A stretch of DNA of 64,000 nucleotides, from the NCBI RefSeq assembly GCF_913061305.1, contig NZ_CAJXST010000005.1, forward strand, positions 62,001 through 126,000, read 5' to 3'. The notes below the pieces were generated by a model. The model saw nothing but the letters and a program-made list of their open reading frames with translations. It did not search any database and had not been told where the DNA came from. Position 1 is the first letter of the stretch, and every line of letters starts with the position of its first letter. Both the position numbers and the translations under genes were made by a program. Below are positions 1 to 9,474 of the stretch, in pieces. The DNA is from an uncultured Porticoccus sp. Its GTDB lineage: Bacteria; Pseudomonadota; Gammaproteobacteria; Pseudomonadales; Porticoccaceae.

Positions 1-201
1 GAGATGGCTTCCACTTATGAGAAGCCGGAGGAAGTGGTCAAATATTACTACAGCAGCCAGGAGTTGATGAAGGGCGTAGAGTCTGCAGTACTCCAGGATC
101 AGGTGATTGACCACGTGCTTTCAGTAGCGACAGTCAATGAAGAGGAAGTCGATTACCAGAAAGCCATTCAACCGGATCAGGACGGCACGGCAGACTTCTA
201 G
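1..201 (+). CDS. tig: Trigger factor, C-terminal end (partial)
   Basis: The reading frame is open from the first base of the window and ends at a TAG at 199-201, so only about the last 66 residues are present. They include KPEEVVKYYYSS and end in a short acidic tail, which matches the helical C-terminal chaperone domain of trigger factor. Trigger factor is the ribosome-bound chaperone and peptidyl-prolyl isomerase that meets nascent chains. The identification is supported by clpP and clpX directly downstream, the usual order in Proteobacteria. The N-terminal ribosome-binding and isomerase domains lie outside the window. Confidence 0.88.
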   Translation, partial: EMASTYEKPEEVVKYYYSSQELMKGVESAVLQDQVIDHVLSVATVNEEEVDYQKAIQPDQDGTADF

Positions 202-259
202 TATTCCTTTAATCAGACCACCTGGGTTTCAGTTGTGTCCCCGGTGGTGTGTAGCGACG

Positions 260-295
260 GGCCCCAAGCTTCACGGATGTTTGGGGCCTGTTGGT
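260..295 (+). terminator. Possible terminator after tig
   Basis: An 8-bp perfect inverted repeat (GGCCCCAA at 260-267 and TTGGGGCC at 281-288) with a 13-base loop is followed by a T-rich but interrupted run (TGTTGGTTTT). It lies in the 183-bp gap between tig and clpP. The weak T-tract makes this a possible attenuator or partial terminator rather than a clear one. Confidence 0.4.
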
Positions 296-384
296 TTTCA
301 GGGACCGGGAGTAGCCCGGGCTGCTTGCCTTCTCCCTACCGCTGGTTACAATGCTTCAACAGGTTTTTTCTTGAGTAAATATCT

Positions 385-1017
385 ATGAAATTTGATCTAT
401 CTTCGACGTCCGGTCTCGATGTGAACAACGCAGGTGGTCTGGTACCCATGGTGGTGGAGCAATCTGCCCGCGGTGAACGTTCCTATGACATCTATTCCCG
501 TTTATTAAAGGAGCGTGTTATTTTTCTGGTGGGACCTGTAGAAGATTACATGGCCAATCTGGTGGTGGCGCAGTTGCTGTTTCTGGAGTCGGAGAATCCT
601 GATAAGGATGTCCATCTGTATATCAACTCGCCCGGTGGATCAGTGACCGCGGGGATGTCAATCTACGACACCATGCAATTTATCAAGCCCCATGTCAGCA
701 CCATGTGCATTGGTCAGGCCGCCAGTATGGGTGCCTTTCTGCTGGCCGCCGGTGAAGCCGGGAAACGTTACTGCCTGCCAAATTCCAGAGTCATGATTCA
801 CCAGCCCAGCGGCGGCTCTCAGGGGCAGGCATCTGATATTCATATCCAGGCTCAGGAAATTCTCAAGATACGGGAACGTTTGAATGAGCGTCTTGCCTTC
901 CACACCGGCCAGTCAATAGAACAAGTCGCCCTGGATACTGAGCGGGATAAGTTCATGAGTGCTGAAGAATCGAAAAAGTATGGCATGATTGACGAGGTGC
1001 TGGACAAGCGCCCCTAG
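385..1017 (+). CDS. clpP: ATP-dependent Clp protease proteolytic subunit ClpP
   Basis: This is the serine peptidase that forms the tetradecameric barrel of ClpXP and ClpAP and degrades unfolded or tagged cytosolic proteins. It is 210 residues long, normal for the family including a short N-terminal propeptide. The catalytic triad can be placed: Ser114 in GQAASMGAF, His139 in MIHQPSGG and Asp188 in DTERDKF, with the same spacing as the E. coli triad. The [12 protein letters not shown] segment of the oxyanion region is also present. It lies between tig and clpX, the usual arrangement, with a 105-bp gap before clpX that could hold a separate clpX promoter. Confidence 0.98.
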   Translation: MKFDLSSTSGLDVNNAGGLVPMVVEQSARGERSYDIYSRLLKERVIFLVGPVEDYMANLVVAQLLFLESENPDKDVHLYINSPGGSVTAGMSIYDTMQFIKPHVSTMCIGQAASMGAFLLAAGEAGKRYCLPNSRVMIHQPSGGSQGQASDIHIQAQEILKIRERLNERLAFHTGQSIEQVALDTERDKFMSAEESKKYGMIDEVLDKRP

Positions 1018-1122
1018 AGCCGCTAGGCTTTTTAAAGAGAAGATTTGTTTTATCTATTTGATATAGAAGAGTTTTATTTTCCCTTATCGGTTAAAGATAA
1101 GTAGATTTATAGAGACAGTATT

Positions 1123-2412
1123 ATGAGTGATGAGAAAACCGGAAAAGGGGAAGACGACGGCAAGCTGCTGTATTGTTCTTTCTGCGGCAAAAGTCAGCAC
1201 GAAGTTCGCAAGCTGATTGCAGGTCCGTCGGTGTTCATCTGTGACGAATGTGTAGACCTCTGCAATGACATTATCACGGAGGAGATCCAGGAGGCTGACA
1301 CAGAATCCGCTGGCGAAGACCTGCCAAAGCCCAAAGAAATCAATGCGATTCTCGATCAGTATGTGATTGGTCAGGTGCGTGCCAAGAAAATCCTCTCTGT
1401 CGCTGTCTACAATCACTACAAGCGCCTGCAGAGTGGTGCCAAGGGTACCGAAAAGGATATCGAGCTGGGCAAAAGTAACATTTTGCTGGTTGGCCCCACG
1501 GGCAGTGGTAAGACGCTACTGGCGGAAACACTGGCTCGCCTGCTGGATGTTCCCTTTACTATTGCCGATGCGACGACCCTGACGGAAGCGGGTTATGTCG
1601 GGGAAGATGTTGAAAATATTATTCAGAAATTATTGCAGAAATGTGATTATGACGTTGAGAAAGCCCAGCGCGGTATCGTCTATCTCGACGAAATTGACAA
1701 GATTTCCCGCAAATCGGATAACCCCTCCATTACCCGTGATGTGTCAGGCGAGGGCGTTCAGCAAGCCCTGTTGAAATTGATTGAGGGCACAGTTGCCTCG
1801 GTGCCGCCACAGGGTGGACGCAAGCATCCCCAGCAGGAATTTTTGCAGGTGGATACCGGTAACATCCTTTTCATCTGCGGGGGTGCCTTTGCCGGTTTGG
1901 AGAAGGTTATCCAGGAGCGTTCCGATAAAGGTGGTATTGGCTTCAGTGCCCAGGTGAAAAGCAAGGACACCAGCAAGAATATTGGCCAGACCCTGGCAGA
2001 CCTGGAGCCGGAAGATCTGGTGCGCTTTGGCCTGATACCGGAGTTCGTGGGTCGTCTGCCAGTGATCGCCACCCTAGAGGAGCTCGATCGCGATGCGTTG
2101 GTGAACATTCTTGTCGAACCAAAAAATTCCCTGATCAAGCAGTACGAAGCCATGTTTGAAATGGAAGGGGTGGAATTGGATATTCGTCGCGATGCGCTCG
2201 AGACCATTGCCGAGCGTGCGCTGGAGCGGAAAACCGGCGCCCGCGGGTTGCGCTCGATTATCGAAAATGTCCTCCTGGAAACCATGTACAGCATTCCCTC
2301 TATGGATAATGTCTACAAAGTGGTGATCGATAGCACGGTAATTCGCGGTGAGTCAGAGCCGCTATTGGTTTACGAAAATAAAGAGCAGCAAAAAGCTGCC
2401 AGTGATGAGTAA
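1123..2412 (+). CDS. clpX: ATP-dependent Clp protease ATP-binding subunit ClpX
   Basis: ClpX is the AAA+ unfoldase that recognises substrates (for example ssrA-tagged proteins) and threads them into ClpP. The 429-residue length is typical. An N-terminal zinc-binding domain has four cysteines at 18, 21, 40 and 43. The Walker A motif GPTGSGKT spans 124-131 and the Walker B motif ends in Asp189-Glu190. The ClpP-docking IGF loop is at residues 272-274. The sensor-2 region contains the expected GARGLRSI. An AGAGACAGT stretch just upstream of the ATG could act as a weak ribosome binding site. A strong terminator follows the gene, so clpP-clpX forms a unit separate from lon. Confidence 0.98.
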   Translation: MSDEKTGKGEDDGKLLYCSFCGKSQHEVRKLIAGPSVFICDECVDLCNDIITEEIQEADTESAGEDLPKPKEINAILDQYVIGQVRAKKILSVAVYNHYKRLQSGAKGTEKDIELGKSNILLVGPTGSGKTLLAETLARLLDVPFTIADATTLTEAGYVGEDVENIIQKLLQKCDYDVEKAQRGIVYLDEIDKISRKSDNPSITRDVSGEGVQQALLKLIEGTVASVPPQGGRKHPQQEFLQVDTGNILFICGGAFAGLEKVIQERSDKGGIGFSAQVKSKDTSKNIGQTLADLEPEDLVRFGLIPEFVGRLPVIATLEELDRDALVNILVEPKNSLIKQYEAMFEMEGVELDIRRDALETIAERALERKTGARGLRSIIENVLLETMYSIPSMDNVYKVVIDSTVIRGESEPLLVYENKEQQKAASDE

Positions 2413-2430
2413 GTCATTTTTTATCCCCGA

Positions 2431-2455
2431 AAGGCCCTGCGGGGCCTTCTTTTTT
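2431..2455 (+). terminator. Rho-independent terminator after clpX
   Basis: A 7-bp perfect stem, AAGGCCC (2431-2437) and GGGCCTT (2442-2448), closes a 4-base loop and is followed by six T residues (2450-2455). It begins 18 bases after the clpX stop codon. Confidence 0.9.
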
Positions 2456-2484
2456 GCCTGAAGACATTTATCTGTCGTCGGTCA

Positions 2485-2512
2485 CTTGTATTTACCCGTG
2501 TAAACCCCATAT
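2485..2512 (+). promoter_or_regulatory. Heat-shock (sigma-32 type) promoter of lon
   Basis: A -35-like CTTGTA (2485-2490) is separated by 14 bases from CCCCATAT (2505-2512), a full match to the CCCCATNT -10 consensus of RpoH promoters. The predicted transcription start near 2519 gives a leader of about 43 bases before lon. The placement between the clpX terminator and lon, a classic heat-shock gene, supports the call. It was found by eye and has not been tested. Confidence 0.75.
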
Positions 2513-2561
2513 TTGCAGTAAGCTAATTTGGATTGAACCGCTCGCTAATAGAGGTTAAAGA

Positions 2562-4973
2562 ATGGGACAGAACGCTGTGCATAATCAATTGACAATGCTG
2601 CCTCTGCGAGACGTGGTGGTGTATCCCCATATGGTGATTCCACTGTTTGTCGGTCGGGAAAAATCGATTCTGGCCCTTGAAGAAGCCATGGTGCAGGACA
2701 AGCAGATTCTACTGGTGGCGCAGAAGGCTGCGGCGGAAGATGATCCCACGCCAGATGATCTCTACCGTGTGGGAACACTTGCTACGGTGTTACAGATGCT
2801 GAAGCTGCCCGATGGCACAGTCAAAGTGCTCGTTGAAGGGGTTGAGCGCGTTACTATCCAGAAGATTGATGAATCGCCCGGCTACTTTGTGGGTGTCTAC
2901 GACCTGATGTCCGACGAGGTGTTAGCCAGTAAAGAAGCCGAGGCATTGATGCGGTCGGCACTCACTCAGTTTGAACAGTATGTCAATCTGAGTAAAAAAA
3001 TCCCCTCAGAGGTCGTCAGTACAGTCGCCGGCATAGAGGACCCCAGTCGTTTGGCCGATACCCTGGCCACACACATGGCTCTCAGTGTTGAACAAAAGCA
3101 GGGGATACTTGAAACACCTTCTCTGGCGCATCGACTGGAGACATTGTTGGGCCTGATGGAATCCGAAATCGAGCTTTTTGAAGTCGAACAGCGGATTCGT
3201 GGGCGCGTCAAAAAGCAAATGGAGAAAAGCCAGAAAGAGTATTACCTCAACGAGCAGATGAAAGCGATTCAGAAAGAGCTCGGCGAAGTTGAGGAGGGCG
3301 GCAATGATATCGAGCAGCTGGAAACGAAAATCAATGAAGCCGGTATGCCGAAATACGCTCTGGACAAGGCAAAGTCAGAGCTGAATAAGCTGAAAATGAT
3401 GTCGCCGATGTCGGCTGAAGCTTCCGTCTTGCGCGGCTATATTGACTGGATGGTCAGTGTGCCCTGGAAAAAACGCTCTAGGGTTCGCCACGACCTCAAG
3501 CGTGCTGAACGCATTCTCCACGAGGACCACTACGGGCTCGAGGAGGTCAAGGAGCGGATTCTGGAATTTCTGGCGGTTCAGCAAAGGGTAAAAAAACTCA
3601 AAGGACCCGTGTTATGTCTGGTGGGGCCGCCGGGGGTGGGCAAGACCTCGCTGGGTGAGTCTATCGCCAAGGCGACCGGCAGAAAATACGTGCGTATGTC
3701 TCTGGGCGGTGTCCGTGATGAAGCTGAAATTCGTGGCCATCGCAGAACCTATATCGGGTCCCTGCCAGGCAAGCCGATTCAGAAGCTGGCCAAGGCCGAG
3801 GTAAAAAACCCGTTATTTTTGCTGGATGAAATCGACAAGATGGGCATGGACCATCGCGGTGATCCCGCTTCAGCGATGTTGGAAGTCCTCGACCCGGAGC
3901 AGAATAACAGCTTCAACGACCACTACCTGGAAGTCGATTACGACCTCTCCGAAGTCATGTTCATCTGTACGGCAAACTCGATGAATATCCCCGGCCCTCT
4001 GCTGGATCGTCTCGAGGTTATCCGGATTCCCGGTTACACCGAACAGGAGAAGATCAATATTGCGCTCAAATACCTGCTGCCAAAGCAACGCAAGGCCAAT
4101 GGCCTGAAGCCGAACGAGCTGACCATGGACGACACCGCGGTGATGGACGTTATTCGTTACTACACGCGTGAAGCGGGTGTACGGGGTCTGGAGCGCGAAT
4201 TGGCTAAAATCTGTCGGAAGGTGGTTACCCGGAACGTACGTGATGGTGTCAGGGAATCTCACCACATTACTTCCGCTGAGCTTGAAGATTTGCTGGGTGT
4301 TTACAAATATGACTTTGGTCGCGCTGAGGAAGAGAGTCAGATTGGGCAGGTTACCGGTCTCGCCTGGACCCAGGTGGGTGGTGAGTTGTTGACCATCGAG
4401 TCTTCTGCGGTGCCAGGTAAGGGGCAGGTGGTTAAAACCGGCTCCCTTGGTGATGTGATGCAGGAATCTATCCAGGCGGCGTTGACGGTAGTTCGCAGTC
4501 GGGCAAAAGCACTGGGCATCAAACGCGATTTTTACCAGACAGTAGATCTGCATATTCATGTGCCCGAAGGGGCGACACCCAAGGATGGCCCCAGCGCGGG
4601 TATCGGAATGTGTACTGCTTTTGTTTCGGTGCTCACTGGTATCCCGGTGCGCGCTGATGTGGCCATGACCGGAGAGATTACCCTGCGCGGGCAGGTATTA
4701 AGGATTGGCGGCCTCAAGGAAAAATTACTGGCCGCGCATCGCGGCGGTATTCGCACGGTGCTTATACCCTACGAAAATGAGCGTGACCTCAAAGAGATAC
4801 CGGAGAATATTAAAGCAGATCTTGATATACATCCGGTCAAATGGATCGATGAAGTTCTGGAAATTGCGTTGATTCGCAAACCTGAACCGTTGTCTGATGA
4901 AGAGTATGATCGCGTCGACAAAGATGAGACAAAAACCCACGGTGACGCTGGAACCCGCATAAATACTCACTAA
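2562..4973 (+). CDS. lon: ATP-dependent protease La (Lon)
   Basis: Lon is the homo-oligomeric cytosolic AAA+ serine protease that degrades misfolded proteins and selected regulators. At 803 residues it has the full three-part layout: an N-terminal LON substrate-binding domain starting at [17 protein letters not shown], an AAA+ module with Walker A GPPGVGKT at 355-362, and a C-terminal protease domain. The catalytic dyad is Ser678 (in KDGPSAGIG) and Lys721 (in LKEKLLAA), the same spacing as E. coli Ser679/Lys722. The sigma-32-like promoter upstream indicates heat-shock control. The next gene, hupB, has its own promoter. Confidence 0.98.
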   Translation: MGQNAVHNQLTMLPLRDVVVYPHMVIPLFVGREKSILALEEAMVQDKQILLVAQKAAAEDDPTPDDLYRVGTLATVLQMLKLPDGTVKVLVEGVERVTIQKIDESPGYFVGVYDLMSDEVLASKEAEALMRSALTQFEQYVNLSKKIPSEVVSTVAGIEDPSRLADTLATHMALSVEQKQGILETPSLAHRLETLLGLMESEIELFEVEQRIRGRVKKQMEKSQKEYYLNEQMKAIQKELGEVEEGGNDIEQLETKINEAGMPKYALDKAKSELNKLKMMSPMSAEASVLRGYIDWMVSVPWKKRSRVRHDLKRAERILHEDHYGLEEVKERILEFLAVQQRVKKLKGPVLCLVGPPGVGKTSLGESIAKATGRKYVRMSLGGVRDEAEIRGHRRTYIGSLPGKPIQKLAKAEVKNPLFLLDEIDKMGMDHRGDPASAMLEVLDPEQNNSFNDHYLEVDYDLSEVMFICTANSMNIPGPLLDRLEVIRIPGYTEQEKINIALKYLLPKQRKANGLKPNELTMDDTAVMDVIRYYTREAGVRGLERELAKICRKVVTRNVRDGVRESHHITSAELEDLLGVYKYDFGRAEEESQIGQVTGLAWTQVGGELLTIESSAVPGKGQVVKTGSLGDVMQESIQAALTVVRSRAKALGIKRDFYQTVDLHIHVPEGATPKDGPSAGIGMCTAFVSVLTGIPVRADVAMTGEITLRGQVLRIGGLKEKLLAAHRGGIRTVLIPYENERDLKEIPENIKADLDIHPVKWIDEVLEIALIRKPEPLSDEEYDRVDKDETKTHGDAGTRINTH

Positions 4974-4978
4974 ACTGC

Positions 4979-5007
4979 TTGACCGGTTTTCGGGGGGTTG
5001 GTATAAC
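4979..5007 (+). promoter_or_regulatory. Sigma-70 promoter of hupB
   Basis: TTGACC (4979-4984) and TATAAC (5002-5007) are separated by exactly 17 bases; each hexamer differs from consensus at one position. The predicted start near 5014 gives a leader of about 88 bases before the hupB GTG. This lies immediately after the lon stop codon. Confidence 0.75.
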
Positions 5008-5101
5008 GTTGTAGTCATCTTACATGCCACAGCCTGCGGGAAAGCAGTAAAGTCGTGTGTTACAGGTGAACAGTCTTACTAAACATAACAAGGGGATTAT
5101 T

Positions 5102-5377
5102 GTGAATAAATCTGAACTCGTTGATGCTATTGCCGATGCCGCTGATCTTTCCAAAGCGTCTGCCGGCCGCGCGCTGGATGCCGCTATTGACGCTGTAACC
5201 CGTACCCTGAAAAAAGGTGATCCGGTTTCGCTGGTAGGTTTTGGAACGTTTGCTGTTAAACAGCGTGCCGCTCGCACTGGTCGCAACCCTCAGACCGGCG
5301 CAGAAATCAAGATTGCCGCTGCCAACGTACCTAGCTTTAAAGCTGGTAAAGCTCTGAAGGACGCTGTTAATAAATAA
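5102..5377 (+). CDS. hupB: DNA-binding protein HU-beta
   Basis: HU is a small dimeric nucleoid protein that bends DNA without strong sequence specificity. The GTG at 5102 was chosen because it gives the family N-terminus (NKSELVDAI) and a normal 91-residue length, and because an AAGGGG Shine-Dalgarno lies about eight bases upstream. An in-frame ATG-like start at 5057 would add 15 residues with no family support. The DNA-binding arm region contains the conserved GRNPQTG motif, and the C-terminus [11 protein letters not shown] is typical. A strong promoter precedes the gene and a strong terminator follows, so it is probably monocistronic. Confidence 0.97.
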   Translation: MNKSELVDAIADAADLSKASAGRALDAAIDAVTRTLKKGDPVSLVGFGTFAVKQRAARTGRNPQTGAEIKIAAANVPSFKAGKALKDAVNK

Positions 5378-5411
5378 AACGGCGTCTGCTGTTTGTCTTT
5401 GTTGTATGTTG

Positions 5412-5440
5412 AAAGGCGCATCAGCGATGCGCCTTTTTTT
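5412..5440 (+). terminator. Rho-independent terminator after hupB
   Basis: An 11-bp perfect stem (AAAGGCGCATC at 5412-5422 and GATGCGCCTTT at 5426-5436) with a 3-base loop runs into a T-tract. This is the strongest terminator in the window. Confidence 0.95.
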
Positions 5441-5487
5441 ATAAAATAACCCTATCCGTTCAAACAAAACCAAATCAAGAGATTTCT

Positions 5488-7365
5488 ATGCTGCAGGACT
5501 TTCGAGACAACCTCAAAGGCTCGGCCAAAATTGTATTGGTCGCTATTATTATTGTGCCGTTTGCCCTGTTCGGTGTGGATGCAATTTTTCTCAGCGGTAG
5601 CTCAGTTGAAGAAGCTGCCAGCGTCAATGGTGAGACCATTACAGAGCTTCGTCTGCAACAATCCGTGGCGCTTCAGAAGCAACAGATTCTCAACAGGTAC
5701 GAAGATCTCGATCCATCCATGATCAACGATGAGCAGCTTCGCGGCCCCGTTCTGCAACAACTGATTCGCCAGAAAGCCGTTGAGCTTGCTGCCCGGGAAC
5801 AGGGCATGGCTATCGACGACAAAATGATTTATCGCCTGCTGCTTGAGGTCCCTGACTTTCAAGTGGAAGGTAAGTTTGATGCCCAGCGCTATGAGTTTGT
5901 GCTCAGGCAGATGGGGTACACCCCGAATTCCTACAACAAATTGCTTCGTGCAGATATGTTAAACAGTCAGTTTATGCAGGGGGTAAGCAATACCGGATTT
6001 TCCACGGAGCGGGAAAACCAGCTGCTGGCCAGCATCACTGAGCAAACCCGGGATTTTTACTATCTGACGATTCCACGGGCGCCAGTATTGGAAGCGATCT
6101 CCATCACTGATGAGGAAATCGAGTCTTTCTATGAGAGCAACAAAGACCAGTTTATGGCAGACGAACAGCTGGTGATGGAGTACATAGAATTGCGTCCTGA
6201 CGATCTGGTGCAGGAAGTCGTAGTGGAAGAGAGCGTTGTCAACGATGTGATCGAGGCCAGGATCAGTGCCGCCAGTGCCAAGCAATCCCGACAGGTCGCG
6301 CAGATTCTGCTTGAGAAGCAGGACGATGGCAGTCATCTCGACAAAATTTCCGACATTCAACAGCAGTTGGAAGCTGGTGGGGACTTTGCTGTGCTTGCGG
6401 AGCAGTACTCCGAGGATTACGGCACGGCTGAACAGGGGGGCGATCTTGGCTTTGTACAACGAGGCGATCTGCCGGAATCATTGAGTGTGGCGCTGGACAG
6501 CCTGTCTGTTGGTGAGATATCTGAGCCGGTTGAAACCGATCTCGGTGTCCATCTGGTCAAGCTGGTGGCAGAACAAAAGGCTGACTTGCCCAACCGCGAT
6601 GACATCGAGCCGGGTATCCGGCGTGAGCTTCAACGGCAGTTGGCACTGGAGTTGTTGCCAGAGAGAATTGAGGAGCTCAAGGATCTTTCCTATAATGCGC
6701 CCTCCCTGGAAAGTGTTGCCGATAGGCTTGATCTGACACTGCAGGTTACCGAACCATTCAGCCGCAACGGTGGCGAGGGCATTGCAGGCAAACCACAGGT
6801 CATTACTGCTGCATTCAGCGAGCCGGTTCTGGAAAAAGGTCTCACCAGTGAAGTGCTCGACCTGGCAGATGACCACGTGGTCGTTTTGTCGCTTCGGGAG
6901 CGAATTCCTTCACGGCTAAAACCCCTGGCGGAGGTCAAGCCTCGTATCGAGCAGATAATCAGGAAGGATCGTGCGGACAGTCAATTGATGGAGCGTGCTG
7001 AGACATTGGTCGCCCGTGTTAAAGGGGGTGAGTCAATTGAAGAAGTGGCTAAAGAGGGGGCGCTCCAGTGGCAGGTTAATCTGAACACAAAGCGCTTTAG
7101 CGGTAAGCTCAATGAAGAGATTCGCCAGTGGGTCTTTTCCATGGCAGAGCCTGTGGATAGTGCTGTCGTTAGTGATTTTGCCCTTACCGATGGCGATCAT
7201 GTGATTGTGTCTCTGACCCGGGTCACCGAGGGAGACTTCAGCAAGCTGAGTGCTGAGCAGAAGCAAGTGCTTTCCACCACGGTTGCCCTGACAGCCGCCA
7301 GTCGCGATTACCAGGCTTATGAGACCCTGTTGGTTGAACAGGCAGACATCGCATCTAAATACTAG
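5488..7365 (+). CDS. ppiD: Peptidylprolyl isomerase / periplasmic chaperone PpiD
   Basis: PpiD is an inner-membrane-anchored periplasmic chaperone near the SecYEG exit. The 625-residue protein starts with a short cytoplasmic segment (LQDFRDNLKG), then one membrane helix at about residues 14-32. A SurA-like N-terminal chaperone region follows, then one parvulin (PpiC) domain at about 265-365 containing AEQYSEDYGT, GGDLGFVQRGD and EPVETDLGVHLVK. The C-terminal third is a second chaperone-like segment. Length and order match the family. It follows hupB, as in many Gammaproteobacteria, but the hupB terminator implies separate transcription. Confidence 0.95.
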   Translation: MLQDFRDNLKGSAKIVLVAIIIVPFALFGVDAIFLSGSSVEEAASVNGETITELRLQQSVALQKQQILNRYEDLDPSMINDEQLRGPVLQQLIRQKAVELAAREQGMAIDDKMIYRLLLEVPDFQVEGKFDAQRYEFVLRQMGYTPNSYNKLLRADMLNSQFMQGVSNTGFSTERENQLLASITEQTRDFYYLTIPRAPVLEAISITDEEIESFYESNKDQFMADEQLVMEYIELRPDDLVQEVVVEESVVNDVIEARISAASAKQSRQVAQILLEKQDDGSHLDKISDIQQQLEAGGDFAVLAEQYSEDYGTAEQGGDLGFVQRGDLPESLSVALDSLSVGEISEPVETDLGVHLVKLVAEQKADLPNRDDIEPGIRRELQRQLALELLPERIEELKDLSYNAPSLESVADRLDLTLQVTEPFSRNGGEGIAGKPQVITAAFSEPVLEKGLTSEVLDLADDHVVVLSLRERIPSRLKPLAEVKPRIEQIIRKDRADSQLMERAETLVARVKGGESIEEVAKEGALQWQVNLNTKRFSGKLNEEIRQWVFSMAEPVDSAVVSDFALTDGDHVIVSLTRVTEGDFSKLSAEQKQVLSTTVALTAASRDYQAYETLLVEQADIASKY

Positions 7366-7368
7366 AGA

Positions 7369-7384
7369 GGTGTATCGATACACC
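7369..7384. repeat. 16-bp perfect palindrome between ppiD and sthA
   Basis: GGTGTATCGATACACC is a perfect 16-bp palindrome two bases downstream of the ppiD stop codon. There is no T-tract after it, so it is not a standard terminator. It could be a dimeric regulator site for sthA, about 125 bp downstream, or a simple mRNA 3' stem. Confidence 0.6.
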
Positions 7385-7508
7385 AGGATTCGTCTCACTT
7401 GCTATGGTTTATAACGGTGGCACTGGAGGTGTTGTGATAATGGGGTTGTGATGTGGTAGCCAAGATATGGTACCGAGTATACAACCGATGGATCTGGAGT
7501 TTTAAAGC

Positions 7509-8927
7509 ATGGCAGATTATCAATATGATCTGGTAATAATTGGCAGTGGCCCGGCAGGCGAAGGTGCGGCAATGTCCGCAGTGAAACAGGGCTGGTCAGT
7601 GGCAGTAGTTGACGACAGGCCTATGGTGGGGGGCAACTGTACCCATCTGGGGACCATCCCTTCAAAAGCCTTGCGCCATGCAGTCCGGCGCATGGTGCAG
7701 TTCAATACCATGCCCATGTTCCGTGCAGTGGGCGATCCCCGTTGGTTCTCCTTCCCTGATTTGATGAAATCTGCAGATGATGTCATTCGCAAACAGGTTG
7801 AAGGTCGTACGAAAGATTATGCCCGCAATCGCATCAAGCTCCATTTAGGGCGAGCCAGTTTTACGGATGCTCATCATATTTCCATCAAACAACCTGATCA
7901 CACACGTGAAACGATCAAAGCACGATTCTTTTTGATCGCAACGGGTTCAAGTCCCTATCACCCGGACGATGTGGATTTTGATCATCCCTGTATTTTTGAT
8001 AGTGATTCCATCCTGAGCCTGGATCGAACACCTCGCAATATTATTATTTATGGTGCCGGGGTGATCGGTTGTGAATATGCCTCGATTTTTGCAGGGTTGG
8101 ATACCCGTGTCGACCTGGTGAACAGTCGCTCCGGGCTGCTGTCGTTCCTCGATGATGAGATTTCAGATGCACTCAGCTACCAGCTTCGCGATCTGAATGT
8201 CACCGTTCGGCACAATGAAGAGTATGATCATATAGAAACCCGTAATAACGGTGTCACTATGGAGCTGAAATCGGGTAAACGGATTCACGCTGAGGCGCTG
8301 CTCTGGTCCAATGGCCGCTCTGGTAACACTAGAGGTATGGGGCTGGAAGAGCTGGGTCTGGTTGTTAATGAGCGCGGTCAGCTGGAGGTCAATGGGCACT
8401 ACCAGACGACAGTCCCGCATATTTATGCGGCCGGCGATGTGGTGGGCTGGCCATCATTGGCAGGTGCGGCCTATGACCAGGGGCGGTTTGCTGCCGCACA
8501 CATGTGTGGTGCCGCACGCGAATATCACGTTGAAGACGTTGCCACCGGTATCTGGACGATTCCGGAAATCAGCTTTGTCGGCAAGACCGAGTCTGAACTC
8601 ACCGAACAGCAGGTTCCCTATGAGATAGGCCGGGCTTACTTCAAGAACATCGCCCGCGCCCATATTTCCGGCGAAGAAGTTGGTGTGTTAAAGATATTGT
8701 TTCATCAGGAAACGCTGGAAATCCTCGGTGTCCATTGTTTCGGTGCGGAGGCATCGGAAATTATTCATATCGGCCAGGCCATTATGAACCAGTCCGGCGA
8801 CGCCAATACCATTGAGTATTTTATTCGTACCACATTCAACTACCCGACCATGGCGGAAGCCTACCGGATCGCTGCTATTAATGGGATGAATCGGCTGTGT
8901 CGCGAGTCGCGTAAACTGGTGATCTGA
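7509..8927 (+). CDS. sthA: Soluble pyridine nucleotide transhydrogenase (Si-specific)
   Basis: SthA is a cytosolic FAD flavoprotein that transfers hydride between NADPH and NAD+, mainly to reoxidise excess NADPH. The 472-residue protein has an N-terminal FAD-binding motif ([12 protein letters not shown], about 10-21), a second dinucleotide motif ([15 protein letters not shown]), the FAD-contacting [15 protein letters not shown] segment and a C-terminal dimerisation domain. In the region where dihydrolipoamide dehydrogenase has the CxxxxC disulfide, the sequence is [17 protein letters not shown]: only one of the two cysteines is present. This is the SthA signature and separates it from lpd and gor. 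Confidence 0.96.
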   Translation: MADYQYDLVIIGSGPAGEGAAMSAVKQGWSVAVVDDRPMVGGNCTHLGTIPSKALRHAVRRMVQFNTMPMFRAVGDPRWFSFPDLMKSADDVIRKQVEGRTKDYARNRIKLHLGRASFTDAHHISIKQPDHTRETIKARFFLIATGSSPYHPDDVDFDHPCIFDSDSILSLDRTPRNIIIYGAGVIGCEYASIFAGLDTRVDLVNSRSGLLSFLDDEISDALSYQLRDLNVTVRHNEEYDHIETRNNGVTMELKSGKRIHAEALLWSNGRSGNTRGMGLEELGLVVNERGQLEVNGHYQTTVPHIYAAGDVVGWPSLAGAAYDQGRFAAAHMCGAAREYHVEDVATGIWTIPEISFVGKTESELTEQQVPYEIGRAYFKNIARAHISGEEVGVLKILFHQETLEILGVHCFGAEASEIIHIGQAIMNQSGDANTIEYFIRTTFNYPTMAEAYRIAAINGMNRLCRESRKLVI

Positions 8928-8940
8928 TTGCTGGAACTGG

Positions 8941-8969
8941 AAAACCCTGCGCCGTTTGATTGTGCAGGG
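8941..8969 (-). terminator. Terminator for the minus-strand gene at 8981
   Basis: On the minus strand a stem formed by CCCTGC (8945-8950) and GCAGGG (8964-8969), extendable by two pairs including one G-U, is followed by four T residues (AAAA at 8941-8944 on the plus strand). It lies between the convergent sthA and the minus-strand gene and may act on both. Confidence 0.5.
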
Positions 8970-8980
8970 CTGCAGAGGTA

Positions 8981-9289
8981 TTACTCTGTGGCGGTACTTT
9001 CCGGTTCGGTGCGTTTTAGCACCGAATGGAGTACGTGCTCATATTCAAAATAGACGTGGAATTCAGGGTACTCCCAGGATGAAATCGGCGGTTCTCCCAC
9101 CGCGGGTTTCATACTTAAGGGCTCACCAAATTTAGCGCGAACCCTGTCCTTGCTGATGCCTCGATCTGGCTTCGCAATGGCCTGATTTTCCGCAGACTGC
9201 TGTCCAATGGGAATAATAATCCGTTCGGCGCTCGCAGCCAGGGGCAGGCTTAATAGCGCAGAAAAAAGCAGTATCAGTGGTTTATTCAT
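8981..9289 (-). CDS. Small exported protein of unknown function
   Basis: A 102-residue protein with a clear N-terminal signal peptide (hydrophobic LILLFSALLSLPL, predicted cleavage after ASA at about residue 20-22). The mature part contains the segments IPIGQQSAENQ and KFGEPLSMKPAVGEPPISSWEY. The latter resembles the short FGxP-containing repeats of small periplasmic or BamE-like proteins, but I cannot assign a family. The ATG at 9287-9289 was preferred over a TTG two codons upstream because an AGGGA lies eight bases before it. It is divergent from lolC and convergent with sthA. Probably periplasmic; function unknown. Confidence 0.75.
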   Translation of the reverse strand: MNKPLILLFSALLSLPLAASAERIIIPIGQQSAENQAIAKPDRGISKDRVRAKFGEPLSMKPAVGEPPISSWEYPEFHVYFEYEHVLHSVLKRTEPESTATE

Positions 9290-9474
9290 GATCAAATTCC
9301 CTAGAGTTCAGGCGTATCCGGTTTGGTTCGGGGTTGCCTTTGTCGGTTTTAATTATAGTAAGCTGAAATGCGGGAAGTGCAACTGCCAAATTGGCGGGGA
9401 TCAGACAAACCGTTTACCTGTCGGATAAAATGTTCCCTTGTTTGACTCCAGGGATTCCGATTTAATGCCTTCCC

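Noticed and set aside
1083-1101. CTTATC/GATAAG inverted repeat as a clpX operator
   Set aside because: Only 6 bp per arm in an AT-rich region; not distinguishable from chance.
7420-7440. Sigma-54 promoter upstream of sthA
   Set aside because: TGGCAC is followed by TTG at eight rather than five bases, and the TTGC element is incomplete.
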